Source: Burkholderia sp. SRS-W-2-2016
Lineage (GTDB): Bacteria; Pseudomonadota; Gammaproteobacteria; Burkholderiales; Burkholderiaceae
Length of the DNA: 64,000 bases
Assembly: GCF_001931485.1 (NCBI RefSeq)
Contig: NZ_MSDV01000012.1
Location: forward strand, 246,721-310,720
Direction of reading: 5' to 3'
The position numbers and the translations under genes were made by a program. Positions 16,269 to 25,874 of this stretch are shown one piece after another; the first letter of the stretch is position 1; each line of letters begins with the position of its first letter. The notes beneath the pieces are model-generated. The model did no database searches and was not told the DNA's origin. It saw only the letters and a program-made list of their open reading frames with translations.

Positions 16269-19023
16269 GAAGGCAGCTTCTGCAACCGACGCGACGCCGT
16301 GGCATGCGTTACCGGCGAGCGAGATCGAGCGGCAGTTCGACGTCGACCCCGCGCAGGGTCTGGCCGCGACCGAGGCGACCGCGCGCCTCGGCAAGTACGG
16401 GCCGAACCGCTTGCCGCAAGGCAAGAAGAAAGGACCGGTTGCGCGATTCCTCGCACAACTGAACAACATTCTGATCTACGTGCTGCTGGTGGCCGGCTTC
16501 GTCAAACTGATGCTCGGTCTGTGGCTCGACGGCTCGGTGATTCTGGCCGTGGTGATCCTCAACTCGCTGCTCGGCTTCCTGCAGGAAGGCCGCGCGGAGA
16601 AAGCGCTCGATTCGATCCGCAACATGTTGTCCGCCGAAGCGCGCGTGCTGCGCGGCGGCGCGGTCCGGCTGGTGCCCGCCGAGGAACTCGTGCCGGGCGA
16701 CGTCGTGTTGCTGGAATCGGGCGACCGGATTCCGGCCGACCTGCGGCTGGTCGAAGCGAAGAATCTGCGCACCGAGGAAGCGGCGCTCACCGGCGAATCG
16801 GTGCCGGCCGAAAAAATCACTGCGCCGGTCGCCGCGAAGGCGACGGTCGGCGATCGCGAGAACATCGCGTTCTGCGGGACGATGGTGCTGTCGGGCCGGG
16901 CGAGCGGCATCGTCGTCGCGACCGGCAGTCAGACCGAACTCGGCCGCATCAACCAGATGCTCGCCGAAGTCAGCGTGCTGGAGACGCCGCTGCTGCGCCA
17001 GATCAAGAAGTTCGGCTACGTGATCACGATCGTGATCGCCTGCGTCAGCGTGCTGCTGTTCTCGTGGGGACACTGGCTCGGCCACATGACTTTCGTTCAG
17101 TTGTTCCAGGCGATTGTCGGGATCGCGGTGTCGGTGATTCCGGAAGGCTTGCCGGCGCTGATCACGATCACGCTCGCGATCGGCGTGCAGCGGATGGCCC
17201 AGCGCAACGCGATCATCCGGCGGCTGCCCGCGGTCGAAACGTTGGGCGCGGTGTCGCGCATCTGCTCGGACAAGACCGGCACGCTGACGCTGATGGAGAT
17301 GATGGTGACGTCGGTCGTGACCGCGGAGCGCGGCTACGACGTGACCGGCGACGGTTATGCATGCGAGGGCGAAGTCAGGGCGGACGGCAAGCCGCTCGAC
17401 ACCGCGCCCGAAGTGCTGAAGCTGATGGGCCGCGTATCGCTGCTGTGCAACGACGCCGAACTGTTCGAGGAAGACGGCAAGTGGAAAGTGGAGGGCGACC
17501 CGACCGAAGGCGCGCTCTATCCGTTCGCGGTCAAGCTGGGGATGGACCGCGCGGCGGAAGCCGGCGCCGCGCCGCGCGTCGATGCGATTCCGTTCGAGTC
17601 CGAGCACAAGTTCATGGCGACGCTGAACCGCTCGTCCGAGGGCGAGATGCTGCTGGTGAAGGGCGCGCCGGAAGTGATCCTCGAACACTGCGACCGGCAG
17701 CAGAGCGCGCAAGGTCCGGTGCCGCTCGATCGCGGCTATTTCGGGCGCGAGGGAGACCGGCTCGCCGCGCAAGGCGAGCGCGTGCTGGGGCTCGCGTGGC
17801 TGCCGGAGCCGGGCCTGCCGGCGGGCGGCCTCGGACCGCAGGACCTGCCGCGCCATCTCGTGCTGCTCGGCCTCGTTGGCCTGATGGACCCGCCGCGCAA
17901 GGAGGCGATCGACGCGGTGCGCGAATGCCACGGCGGCGGCATCCGCGTGACGATGATCACCGGCGATCACAAGATCACCGCGGCGGCGATCGCACGGATG
18001 CTCGGCATCGGCGACGGCAAGACGGCGGTGGCCGGCACCGAGATCGAGGCGATGAACGATGCGCAGTTGCAGGAATGCGTGCGCGATGTCGACGTATTCG
18101 CGCGCGCGAGTCCCGAGCACAAACTGCGGCTCGTCAAGGCGATTCAGGCGAACCGCCAGGTGGTCGCGATGACCGGCGACGGCGTCAACGATGCGCCCGC
18201 GCTGAAGAAGGCGGACATCGGCGTGGCGATGGGTATTAAGGGCACCGAAGTGACGAAGGAGGCGGCCGGGATGATTCTCGCCGACGACAACTTCGCGTCG
18301 ATCTCGGCGGCGGTGAAGGAAGGGCGCACGGTCTACAACAACATCGAAAAAGCGATGCTGTTCATGCTGCCGACCAATATCGCGCAGGGCGCGGTGATCG
18401 CGGTGGCGATCCTGTTCGCGTTCACGCTGCCGATCACCGCGCCGCAGATTCTGTGGGTCAACATGATCACTTCAGTCGCGCTCGGCCTGACGGTTTCGTT
18501 CGAGCCGCACGAGACCGACGTGATGCGCCGTTTGCCGCGCTCGGTCGACCGGCCGATCGTCACGCGCTTCGGCATCTGGCGGATCCTGTTCGTCGGCGCG
18601 GCGCTGGTGATCTATACGCTGGCGACGTTCTTCTGGATGAAGGGGCAGGGCGCGTCGGACCAGATGGCGCGCACGGCGGCCGTCAATGCGATCACGCTTG
18701 GTCAGGTGTTCTATCTATTGAATATCCGCTACCTGATCGACTCGTCGCTGTCGGTACGCGCGCATATGGGTAATCGCTACCTGTGGTACGGGATCGCCGG
18801 GGTCGTGGTGCTGCAACTGCTGTTCACCTATGCGCTGCCGTTCAATCTGATCTTCGATACGGAAGGGCTGCCGGGGTCGGCGTGGTTGTGGCTGTTCGGT
18901 GGCGGCATCGTGTTTTTCCTCGTGGTGGAACTCGAGAAGCTGGTGATTCGCTGCATCCCCGCGTTGAAGGGCGCGGTGACCGCGCAGGACAACGTGGTGA
19001 TGCAGAACGAAGCGGCGCGGTGA
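16255..19023 (+). CDS. P2-type cation-transporting ATPase
   Basis: 922 residues, a P-type ATPase with cation-ATPase N- and C-terminal domains. Actuator motif LTGESVPAEK (~178-187); phosphorylated Asp339 in CSDKTGTLT; hinge TGDGVNDAPALKKADIGVAMG (~640); nucleotide-binding KGAPEVILEHC; and membrane motif VIPEGLPALITITLA in helix 4. There is no N-terminal metal-binding CxxC, so it belongs to the P2 (SERCA/PacL/PMR1-like) group rather than heavy-metal ATPases; Ca2+, Mn2+ or Na+ are candidate ions. The start ATG 16255 has GGAG/GAGG upstream and lies inside the end of the PPK2 gene. Confidence 0.9.
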   Translation: MSAVEKAASATDATPWHALPASEIERQFDVDPAQGLAATEATARLGKYGPNRLPQGKKKGPVARFLAQLNNILIYVLLVAGFVKLMLGLWLDGSVILAVVILNSLLGFLQEGRAEKALDSIRNMLSAEARVLRGGAVRLVPAEELVPGDVVLLESGDRIPADLRLVEAKNLRTEEAALTGESVPAEKITAPVAAKATVGDRENIAFCGTMVLSGRASGIVVATGSQTELGRINQMLAEVSVLETPLLRQIKKFGYVITIVIACVSVLLFSWGHWLGHMTFVQLFQAIVGIAVSVIPEGLPALITITLAIGVQRMAQRNAIIRRLPAVETLGAVSRICSDKTGTLTLMEMMVTSVVTAERGYDVTGDGYACEGEVRADGKPLDTAPEVLKLMGRVSLLCNDAELFEEDGKWKVEGDPTEGALYPFAVKLGMDRAAEAGAAPRVDAIPFESEHKFMATLNRSSEGEMLLVKGAPEVILEHCDRQQSAQGPVPLDRGYFGREGDRLAAQGERVLGLAWLPEPGLPAGGLGPQDLPRHLVLLGLVGLMDPPRKEAIDAVRECHGGGIRVTMITGDHKITAAAIARMLGIGDGKTAVAGTEIEAMNDAQLQECVRDVDVFARASPEHKLRLVKAIQANRQVVAMTGDGVNDAPALKKADIGVAMGIKGTEVTKEAAGMILADDNFASISAAVKEGRTVYNNIEKAMLFMLPTNIAQGAVIAVAILFAFTLPITAPQILWVNMITSVALGLTVSFEPHETDVMRRLPRSVDRPIVTRFGIWRILFVGAALVIYTLATFFWMKGQGASDQMARTAAVNAITLGQVFYLLNIRYLIDSSLSVRAHMGNRYLWYGIAGVVVLQLLFTYALPFNLIFDTEGLPGSAWLWLFGGGIVFFLVVELEKLVIRCIPALKGAVTAQDNVVMQNEAAR

Positions 19024-19063
19024 CGGGCGGCGGGACGCGCGTATTACGTCACCGCTTTGTACG

Positions 19064-19573
19064 TCACCGCTTCGCCGGCTTCTCCGGCTTCTGAGGCTTC
19101 TCCGGCATCATCGACGAATGATGGCTGGTGATCAGCCATTGCACGCCGTCCCAGCGATACGTGTAGGTGTAGCGCGCCTTTACGACCTTGCCCGTTCTGG
19201 CGAACGTGAACGTGTAGAGACCTGCATCGACGGCGGAATTGCAGCCGAGTTCGAGGTAGCGGAAATCGATCTTGCCGGAAGGGCGATCGCGCAGAAAGTG
19301 ATGGAAATAGTCTTCCTTGTCGGCCACCGTCAGGCGCGGTTTGTTGGAGATGGTCGGCAGAAGAATCGAGTGCTCCGCGTAATTGGCGACGACCTTTTGC
19401 GGATCGCCGGTTTGCAGCGACTGATTCCAGCGCTCGAACAGCGCCGCGATTTCATCGTTCGACGTGGGCTTGCAACTGCTGGTGTTTTGTCCGGAGGTAT
19501 CGCTGACGGTAGTCTGGTTCGCGGCGCAACCGGCGAGCGCCAACAGTGCCGCGGCAACGGTATATGAGTTCAT
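19064..19573 (-). CDS. Lipoprotein with SnoaL/CaMKII-association-like domain
   Basis: 169 residues starting MNSYTVAAALLALAGC, a lipoprotein signal with lipobox LAGC (Cys16). The remainder resembles the NTF2-like CaMKII-association/SgcJ-EcaC group: DEIAALFERWNQSLQTGDPQKVVANYAEHSILLPTIS, TVADKEDYFHHFLRDRPSGKIDFRYLELGCNSAVDAGLYTFTFA, and VKARYTYTYRWDGVQWLITSHHSSMMPEKP, which is the typical C-terminal strand with HHSS. GAGG lies upstream of the ATG. It ends in a Lys/Pro-rich PEKPQKPEKP tail. These cone-shaped folds bind small ligands; no function is assigned. Convergent with the ATPase gene. Confidence 0.8.
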   Translation of the reverse strand: MNSYTVAAALLALAGCAANQTTVSDTSGQNTSSCKPTSNDEIAALFERWNQSLQTGDPQKVVANYAEHSILLPTISNKPRLTVADKEDYFHHFLRDRPSGKIDFRYLELGCNSAVDAGLYTFTFARTGKVVKARYTYTYRWDGVQWLITSHHSSMMPEKPQKPEKPAKR

Positions 19574-19986
19574 GGAGGCACCTCGTCGATCAGGAGGCGA
19601 GAGGGGACGTACGGGTTGGCTGTTCTGGCGAATCCGGCAGCGAATCGGCGCGTGGAGCCGCGGTTGACGCGTCGCAGCGCGAGTAGGAGGGCATATCGGT
19701 CGCGGGTGTGGACAAACCGTACCGAATGAAGCGATTCGAGTTGATCAAGCCATGTCGTCTTCGTCTGTGCGGTAACGTACGTTCCATCAGGTCGACCCGC
19801 TCACGGCTCAAGTCGCTTTGCGAATTCTTTCCGGCATTTGATCTTGCAACGGCAAGCGCGTCTGAGTGCATGAGCATGCGGCGCGGACGATCGGCTGTCG
19901 TTGCTCGAAGGCGTGGACTATGCTGTCCATGACGGCGCCGTTACACATTGCGTGTCGCGGTGTGCTCGACGACAAACATTCGACAA
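19574..19986. other. Intergenic region, no gene recognised
   Basis: About 410 bases between two divergent genes (lipoprotein on minus, SulP on plus). Short open frames here have no ribosome sites, no conserved motifs and poor codon use. Promoters for both neighbours must lie here, but I see no convincing -35/-10 pair. Confidence 0.5.
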
Positions 19987-21738
19987 ATGCACGCGCACAG
20001 TCCGCTTCCTCGCGACCCCCAAACCGCGCCCGGCGCACGCCGCTGGCTGCGCTGGTTGCCGGGCGTGACCGCATTCAGGCAATACCAGCTTGCATGGCTG
20101 CCGAGCGACCTGACGGCCGGCATCGTTCTGACGACGATGCTGGTGCCGGTCGGTATTGCGTATGCGACCGCGTCGGGCGTGCCCGGCGTGTACGGTCTGT
20201 ACGCGACGATCGTGCCGCTGCTCGCGTATGCGCTGTTCGGCCCGAGCCGGATTCTGGTGCTCGGTCCCGACTCCGCGCTGGCGGCGCCGATTCTCGCCGT
20301 CGTCGTGCAGGTCGCCGGGGGCGACCCGGCGCGCGCGATTGCGGTGGCCAGCATGATGGCGATCGTCTCCGGTCTGTTCTGCATCGTGATGGGCTTGCTG
20401 AAACTGGGCTTCATCACCGAATTGCTATCGAAGCCGATTCGCTACGGCTACATGAACGGCATTGCGCTCGCGGTGCTGATCAGCCAGTTGCCGAAGCTGT
20501 TTGCGATCTCGATGGAAGAGCAGGGACCGCTGCGCGACATCATGGGCCTCGCGCAGGCGATCGGCGACGGCAAGGCGAACTGGTACAGCTTCGCGGTAGG
20601 CGCGGGAAGTCTCGTGTTGATTCTGTTTCTGAAACGCTTCGAGAAAATCCCGGGCATTCTGATCGCGGTGATTCTCGCGACGGTGTGCGTGACCGTGTTC
20701 CATCTGGACAGCGTCGGCGTGAAGGTACTGGGCAAGATTCCGCAGGGGCTGCCGACGTTCGCCATACCGTGGGTCAGCGACGCCGATCTGCTCAAGATCC
20801 TGCTCGGCGGTTGCGCGGTCGCGCTGATCTCGTTTGCGGATACCAGCGTGTTGTCGCGTACTTTCGCCGCGCGTTTTCGCAGTCGTGTCGATCCGAATCA
20901 GGAGATGGTCGGGCTCGGCGCGGCCAATCTCGCGGCGGGGCTCTTTCACGGCTTTCCGATCAGCAGCAGTTCGTCGCGCACGCCGGTCGCCGAAGCGGCC
21001 GGCGCGAAGACGCAATTGACGGGCGTGGTCGGCGCGATTGCGGTTGCGCTATTGCTGATGGTCGCGCCGAATCTGATGCGGTATCTGCCCAATAGCGCGC
21101 TGGCGGCGGTGGTGATTGCGGCGGCTATCGGTCTTTTCGAAATCAACGATCTGAAGCGGATTTACCGGATTCAGCAATGGGAGTTCTGGCTGTCGATTGC
21201 CTGTTTTGCCGGGGTCGCCATTTTCGGCGCGATTCCGGGGATTTGTTTCGCGGTGGTGATCGCGGTGATCGAATTTCTGTGGGACGGCTGGCGGCCGCAT
21301 TACGCGGTGCTGGGTCGTGTGGAAGGTTTGCGCGGCTATCACGACATTCAGCGTTATCCGGACGCGGAACGGATTCCGGGGCTCGTGCTGTTTCGCTGGG
21401 ATGCGCCGCTGTTCTTCGCGAATGCCGAGCAGTTTCAGGAGCGCTTATGCGAAGCGGTCGCCGCCGCGCCGGGGCCGGTGCGGCGCGTGGTGGTGGCGGC
21501 CGAGCCGGTGACGAGCGTGGATGTGACGTCCGCCGATATGCTGCGCGAGCTGACCCGCTCGCTTGCGGAGCAGGGGATTGCGCTGCATTTCGCGGAGATG
21601 AAGGATCCGGTGCGCGATAAGCTCAGGCGCTTCGAGTTGACCGATCTGCTCGAGGATCGGTGCTTTCATCCTACGGTGAGTAGTGCGGTGGATGAGTTTG
21701 TGGGTGGGGAGGGGGATGCATTGCCGGGGCGCAGCTAG
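19987..21738 (+). CDS. SulP-family inorganic anion transporter with STAS domain
   Basis: 583 residues from MHAHSPLPRD. The first ~430 residues form the SLC26/SulP membrane domain: WLPSDLTAGIVLTTMLVPVGIAYATASGVPGVYGLYATIVP is the sulfate-transporter signature, and GLGAANLAAGLFHGFPISSSSSRTPVAEAAGAKTQLTGVVGA is the conserved central motif. Residues ~460-570 are a cytoplasmic STAS domain (GLVLFRWDAPLFFANAEQFQERL, VVVAAEPVTSVDVTSADMLREL). SulP proteins carry sulfate, bicarbonate, or dicarboxylates; no carbonic anhydrase is fused or adjacent. A start at 19948 in frame is possible; neither has a good ribosome site. Codons at the 3' end become strongly G/T-ending. Confidence 0.9.
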   Translation: MHAHSPLPRDPQTAPGARRWLRWLPGVTAFRQYQLAWLPSDLTAGIVLTTMLVPVGIAYATASGVPGVYGLYATIVPLLAYALFGPSRILVLGPDSALAAPILAVVVQVAGGDPARAIAVASMMAIVSGLFCIVMGLLKLGFITELLSKPIRYGYMNGIALAVLISQLPKLFAISMEEQGPLRDIMGLAQAIGDGKANWYSFAVGAGSLVLILFLKRFEKIPGILIAVILATVCVTVFHLDSVGVKVLGKIPQGLPTFAIPWVSDADLLKILLGGCAVALISFADTSVLSRTFAARFRSRVDPNQEMVGLGAANLAAGLFHGFPISSSSSRTPVAEAAGAKTQLTGVVGAIAVALLLMVAPNLMRYLPNSALAAVVIAAAIGLFEINDLKRIYRIQQWEFWLSIACFAGVAIFGAIPGICFAVVIAVIEFLWDGWRPHYAVLGRVEGLRGYHDIQRYPDAERIPGLVLFRWDAPLFFANAEQFQERLCEAVAAAPGPVRRVVVAAEPVTSVDVTSADMLRELTRSLAEQGIALHFAEMKDPVRDKLRRFELTDLLEDRCFHPTVSSAVDEFVGGEGDALPGRS

Positions 21739-21800
21739 GGGCAGGATACAGATCGAGAATGTGCCGCTGTCCAACGACCGATCGCGATGCGAGCCCAGCG

Positions 21801-22679
21801 TTAGCGCTGCTCTTGCTGAGCAAAGTCACCGGACCACATCCAGCGTGCGTCGACAGCCGGCGCATTGGGGTGTAGAGCCTGTTTGAATCTATTGCCGGCT
21901 TGCACGAATTCTTTGCCTACCACGCCGGCTTGCGTCCAGCACTCCCACATACCCGTTTCCGGACATACCATGCCGCTGCGCAGTTCCATCGCGCCGTACT
22001 TTTGACGCTTCGCGAGGCGGCGTTGGTCCAGTTCATTGGGCGTCAGGTAGTGACGGCTGATGCCGAGCTTGCGTAAATCAACGGCCTTTCCGACGCGCGC
22101 AAGCTCCTCTGTCCCGGCACTTTCGGCTCTCCATTCGCCTGGATAGCCGAGACTCGCGTACACATCGAAAGTCGAGGCGGGCGGCATCGGAAATCGATAG
22201 TTGAATCCGAATAGATTGTCGGCATAGAACCTCGATGCGTCGGCGACTCCGACCGGTACGAAAAACTCGCCTCGTTCGGTACGAATGCCGTCTATTGATT
22301 CACCTCGAACCAGACGATGCAGGCCCAGACCTTCGAAGCTTTGATAGGGCATGTCTGTGCGAACGTCATTACTGACTTTAAGCACGAACGAATCAATGTG
22401 AGGTGTCTCGTCGACGGGACCGCGCTTGTTATAGACGAAGTAGAGCGACATGACATCTTCGTAGTCGTACACGTATCGACTCAGATCCATCTGTTGCGAC
22501 CGATATTGCGGTTTGCCGATGCGCAGCATCACGTCATCGAAACTGATCTGCCCGGCGACCCATTTCAGGCCGATCTCGGTGAAATGCAGTAGTTGCACTT
22601 GCTGCGCGGCAGTCATCTGTTTTTTCTGCATGGGATGTTGCATCTCATCGCCTCCCGCCTGAACCGGTGTCGTCAGCAT
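21801..22679 (-). CDS. Hypothetical exported protein; signal peptide interrupted by an in-frame stop
   Basis: 292 residues as an uninterrupted frame from ATG 22679. I do not recognise a family; features are a helical N-terminus, aromatic-rich middle (RYVYDYEDVMSLYFVYNKRG) and a C-terminal GMVCPETGMWECW element with two Cys, seen in some secreted and effector-associated proteins. Upstream codons in the same frame read MNMRTPAGN, then TGA at 22710-22712, then LLAWLLLLLAMLTTPVQA, i.e. a complete signal peptide with an AxA-like site broken by one stop. If translation starts at 22679 the product would have only a partial leader. It is either a recent pseudogene or a sequence error. Convergent with SulP. 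Confidence 0.6.
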   Translation of the reverse strand: MLTTPVQAGGDEMQHPMQKKQMTAAQQVQLLHFTEIGLKWVAGQISFDDVMLRIGKPQYRSQQMDLSRYVYDYEDVMSLYFVYNKRGPVDETPHIDSFVLKVSNDVRTDMPYQSFEGLGLHRLVRGESIDGIRTERGEFFVPVGVADASRFYADNLFGFNYRFPMPPASTFDVYASLGYPGEWRAESAGTEELARVGKAVDLRKLGISRHYLTPNELDQRRLAKRQKYGAMELRSGMVCPETGMWECWTQAGVVGKEFVQAGNRFKQALHPNAPAVDARWMWSGDFAQQEQR

Positions 22680-22739
22680 TGCGAGAAGAAGCAGGAGCCA
22701 GGCGAGTAATCAGTTTCCGGCTGGCGTCCGCATGTTCAT

Positions 22740-23321
22740 ACGCGCGGCTGCATTGGTCCACAGCATGAATATCGAACGTCCTGTTGGATTGAGCGCGGAT
22801 TTCCACGTCGCCGGCAATCTCCAAAGTGCGGTCCTGAAATGGTTTGAGTATGCGAGTGACGAACGTATCGAAAGTGCATCCGCAGTATCAACTCAAATCA
22901 GCCTAAAAGTTTGGTTGCTAAAGCGATTTGCTTGAGATAGAGCAAGCATCGCGTTGATTAATCAGCCTGGCAACCGCGTACAGAACTGCCCGGGGCGCGA
23001 CAGGCGCGCTGCGCACAAGCCAACCCATATCCCGCGTCAGCAGTGACCACGCTGAGCCGGCCTCCCGTTTTATTTCGCAAGAACCCTACGCAAACCACCG
23101 ATCGCTGCCGACATCCAGACATTCGCTGCAATGTCTGAACGAACGTGACGGGAAGATTTACCGAGCCCCTTTATTCGCGAAGCTTTTCTTCATCGACGCA
23201 AGCCGTCGATTGATAAGGATTCCAACGAATAAGCCACCGGGCGACCTGCGTCGATCGCTCATCTGCCGCATCCCCCTATCGCTTTTTTGTCCGGCCGTGC
23301 CCGGCGTTGGATTGTCTTGTC
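22740..23321. other. Intergenic region with a perfect inverted repeat
   Basis: About 580 bases before the glycosidase gene, with no coding frame I can support. CAGACATT-CGCTGC-AATGTCTG at 23116-23137 is a perfect 8-bp inverted repeat about 185 bases before the start and could be an operator. A second imperfect dyad, TTGCT...AGCAA, lies near 22930-22946. Confidence 0.45.
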
Positions 23322-25100
23322 ATGGTTAAACGACGTGAATTTCTCGGCCTGCTGACTGCTGTCGGCGGCAGTGTCGTGCTGAGTGCTTGCGGTGGCGGCG
23401 GTGGTGGTTCGGACGGCGACGGCGGCGCGACCAATGCGACGAACTCAACCAACACAACGAACGCAGCCAATACAACCAGCGCGACCAGCTCGACTGTCTC
23501 AACTACTTCAGCACCCGGCACGTCCGTCGCGAACACAAGCAGCGCCACCAGCGGCAGCACGTCGACGACAACAGCAACCACAACAACGACCGGCGACGCG
23601 TCCACGACGCCAGCCACCGGCAGCGACAACACTGGCTCCGACTCGTCGAGCACTTCCAACGAGACAGGTTCAAGCACCACAACGCCCGGATCACCCGACG
23701 GCACGATGATCCCGCCGGCAACGTCGATCACCGACAACCAGGGCGCCGTCTGGACGGTCGTGAACGGCTCCGTCTACCGCAACGGCGTGGCCGAAGGCAA
23801 TACGTACAACGTATCGATGCTGATCTGGTACGGCGGCGTGATCTATCACGAAGGCACCGGCGGCCAGTTCTACGGCTGGAACGGTTCGAACTGGTTTGCC
23901 ACCAACGATCCGCGGCTCGGCGGCACGTCCGCCGATGGCACCACCATTCCGAACGCGTCGTACATCATCGACAAGGTCGGCGCGATCTGGACCGTCGCGA
24001 ACGGCGTCGTGCTTCGCAGCAACTCGGCGGTCGGCACGACATCGAATGTGGCGCTGTTGCTGTGGTACGGCGGCAAGCTCTGGTACCAATCGACCGGCGG
24101 TCAGTTTTACGTCTACACCGATTCCGACCAGTGGCTGCCGTGCAGCGATCCGCGCACCCCGGTCGCGGCGACGAGCGGCACGTTCCACGGTATCAACGGC
24201 CATTACGACTACCGCTACTCGATCACGGCACTCGTGTCGATCATGCGGAACCTCGGCTGTTCCACTTATCGGCTCGGCGTGACGAACGATGCCGCGCCGC
24301 TCAATGCGGTGGTCAACCTCGCGAAGGCGTTCCAGCCGGCGGGCCTGAATGTGTTCGCGCTGATCGACCTCGGCATCCGCGACGACAACAATGTACTGTT
24401 CACGAGCGAATCGGCCGCTTACACGTGGGGCCAGCAAAACGGCGCGGCGATCGCCGCGGCGCTCGCGCCGCACGGCGTGACGATGTACGAGTGCGGCAAC
24501 GAATTGACGCGCGATTCGGCCATCATTCGCGACTCCACCACCGCGGGGACCAAACTCGTCGACTTCAATAATGCGAACTGGCCGCTGATGCGCGGGGTCA
24601 TGCGCGGAATGATCGACGGCGTGAAATCGGTGCAGCCGAGCGCGCAATGCGGGATCAACTTCTGCGTCGCGGACGTCGCCGCGTCCGACGCGTTGTGGGA
24701 TGGCGTGCAGCCCGACGGCACCAGCGGACACCCGACCGTGCGCTGGGATCTCACCACGTGGCACAACTACGAGGTCTATGGCGATCTCTTCAATATCGGC
24801 TCCGACGGTTCCGGGCCCGGTTTCGATCTGCCGACCTATTGCAAGGCGCGCTACGGCAAACCATTTCTGATTACCGAGTGGAATACGGGCCCGGAGAAGA
24901 GCCAGTCATATCGCGCGGATTACATTACTTCGCGCTATGCGAGCTACTATCAGGCGCGCAAGACGAAGAACATCCAGTCCGCGATGTACTACGACCTCGA
25001 TAGCGGTGACGCGACTTACGGATTGATGATCGACGGCGTCACGCTGAACCAGCCGTATAACGCCTTCGTGAGTTATATCGCGGGTCATCCGGACAACTGA
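23322..25100 (+). CDS. Tat-exported lipoprotein, clan-A-like glycoside hydrolase with two beta-rich repeats
   Basis: 592 residues. The N-terminus MVKRREFLGLLTAVGGSVVLSAC has a twin-Arg Tat motif (KRREFLG) and a lipobox ending at Cys23. A Ser/Thr/Asn-rich linker runs to about residue 125. Two tandem ~70-residue repeats follow (from DGTMIPPATSITD and DGTTIPNASYIID), each with AxWTVxNGxV and a WYGG motif, and each ending in DPR. The C-terminal ~300 residues look like a TIM-barrel glycosidase: ECGNELTRD gives the acid/base Glu after Asn, and FLITEWNTGP the nucleophile Glu, the GH clan A pattern. Substrate is not evident; no polysaccharide operon adjoins. The start at 23322 puts the Tat motif at the N-terminus. 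Confidence 0.75.
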   Translation: MVKRREFLGLLTAVGGSVVLSACGGGGGGSDGDGGATNATNSTNTTNAANTTSATSSTVSTTSAPGTSVANTSSATSGSTSTTTATTTTTGDASTTPATGSDNTGSDSSSTSNETGSSTTTPGSPDGTMIPPATSITDNQGAVWTVVNGSVYRNGVAEGNTYNVSMLIWYGGVIYHEGTGGQFYGWNGSNWFATNDPRLGGTSADGTTIPNASYIIDKVGAIWTVANGVVLRSNSAVGTTSNVALLLWYGGKLWYQSTGGQFYVYTDSDQWLPCSDPRTPVAATSGTFHGINGHYDYRYSITALVSIMRNLGCSTYRLGVTNDAAPLNAVVNLAKAFQPAGLNVFALIDLGIRDDNNVLFTSESAAYTWGQQNGAAIAAALAPHGVTMYECGNELTRDSAIIRDSTTAGTKLVDFNNANWPLMRGVMRGMIDGVKSVQPSAQCGINFCVADVAASDALWDGVQPDGTSGHPTVRWDLTTWHNYEVYGDLFNIGSDGSGPGFDLPTYCKARYGKPFLITEWNTGPEKSQSYRADYITSRYASYYQARKTKNIQSAMYYDLDSGDATYGLMIDGVTLNQPYNAFVSYIAGHPDN

Positions 25101-25143
25101 CGAAATAGGGTGGACCGGCCGCCGGTCGCGTGATTAGCCGATG

Positions 25144-25437
25144 TTATGGGAGTTTGCCGACGATCGCGGCGAATTCGTCTTTCGTGAACGCGCGCAGCGT
25201 TTGCGTGCGGATATTGCCCGCGGAGCCGAGCGCGCATCCGAAGGACATGAGGCTTGCCTCGTCGGCGGCTTCGACGATGGTGACGATGTCGTACTCTCCC
25301 GTCGTCCAGTAGATCTGCTTCATTTCGCAGCCAAAAGATCTGGCCAGCTCCGCCGCCTGGTTGGCCCGCTGCGGACTGTTCTTGACCGTACGGATGCCCT
25401 GGTCGGTGAATTGTGCAAGAACCACATACGTCAACAT
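25144..25437 (-). CDS. GYD domain protein
   Basis: 97 residues starting MLTYVVLAQFTDQGIRTVKNSPQRA. The pattern TDQGIRTVK, then YWTTGEYDIVTIVEAADEASLMSFGCALGSAGNIRTQTLRAF matches the GYD family (small alpha/beta ferredoxin-like proteins, ~95-100 residues, function unknown). GGGGAA stands 7 bases before the ATG at 25437, which is why I prefer it to an upstream frame start. It has no partner gene on its strand. Confidence 0.85.
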   Translation of the reverse strand: MLTYVVLAQFTDQGIRTVKNSPQRANQAAELARSFGCEMKQIYWTTGEYDIVTIVEAADEASLMSFGCALGSAGNIRTQTLRAFTKDEFAAIVGKLP

Positions 25438-25874
25438 GATGATTCCCCTTACGAATAGCACGAGATGGCATTCACACGCGCGAGCCGGCCGGCGGGAACA
25501 ATTGCGATAGTGCGACCCTTACGCCGTCCGCGCGTAATCGCAGTGTAGGCAGTGAGCGTGCGTGTCAAGCCGTTTGGACCCTCCGGGCTATAACAAGACG
25601 TATCGCGCCTGGGGTTCGAGGTTCGACGCGTGTCTTACGTATTCCTTTCATTGTGGCGGCGCCGTTCATTACATTGCGGTCGTGCCGGCGAGCGAAATCG
25701 CCCAGCCGACGCGCAATCCGTTGAATACCTCCCGGTAACCTCGGCTTTTCGAACGATTGACCACCGGGCGGTTACCCGACAATGCGTAGCTATGCGAGGC
25801 GAGCGCCAACGGCGCGGCTCCCTCCGGAACGACGAAACGGAATTCGTCATCACGCGTACTTTGTCGAGGCAGAC
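25438..25874. other. Intergenic region, no gene recognised
   Basis: About 440 bases between divergent GYD and KfrA-like genes. The frame of the KfrA gene is open upstream to 25782, but residues before 25875 are not protein-like. I see no convincing promoter or repeat. Confidence 0.45.

Noticed and set aside
22732..22935. Plus-strand 67-codon frame upstream of the glycosidase
   Set aside because: It overlaps the signal-peptide end of the opposite-strand gene and has no ribosome site or domain.
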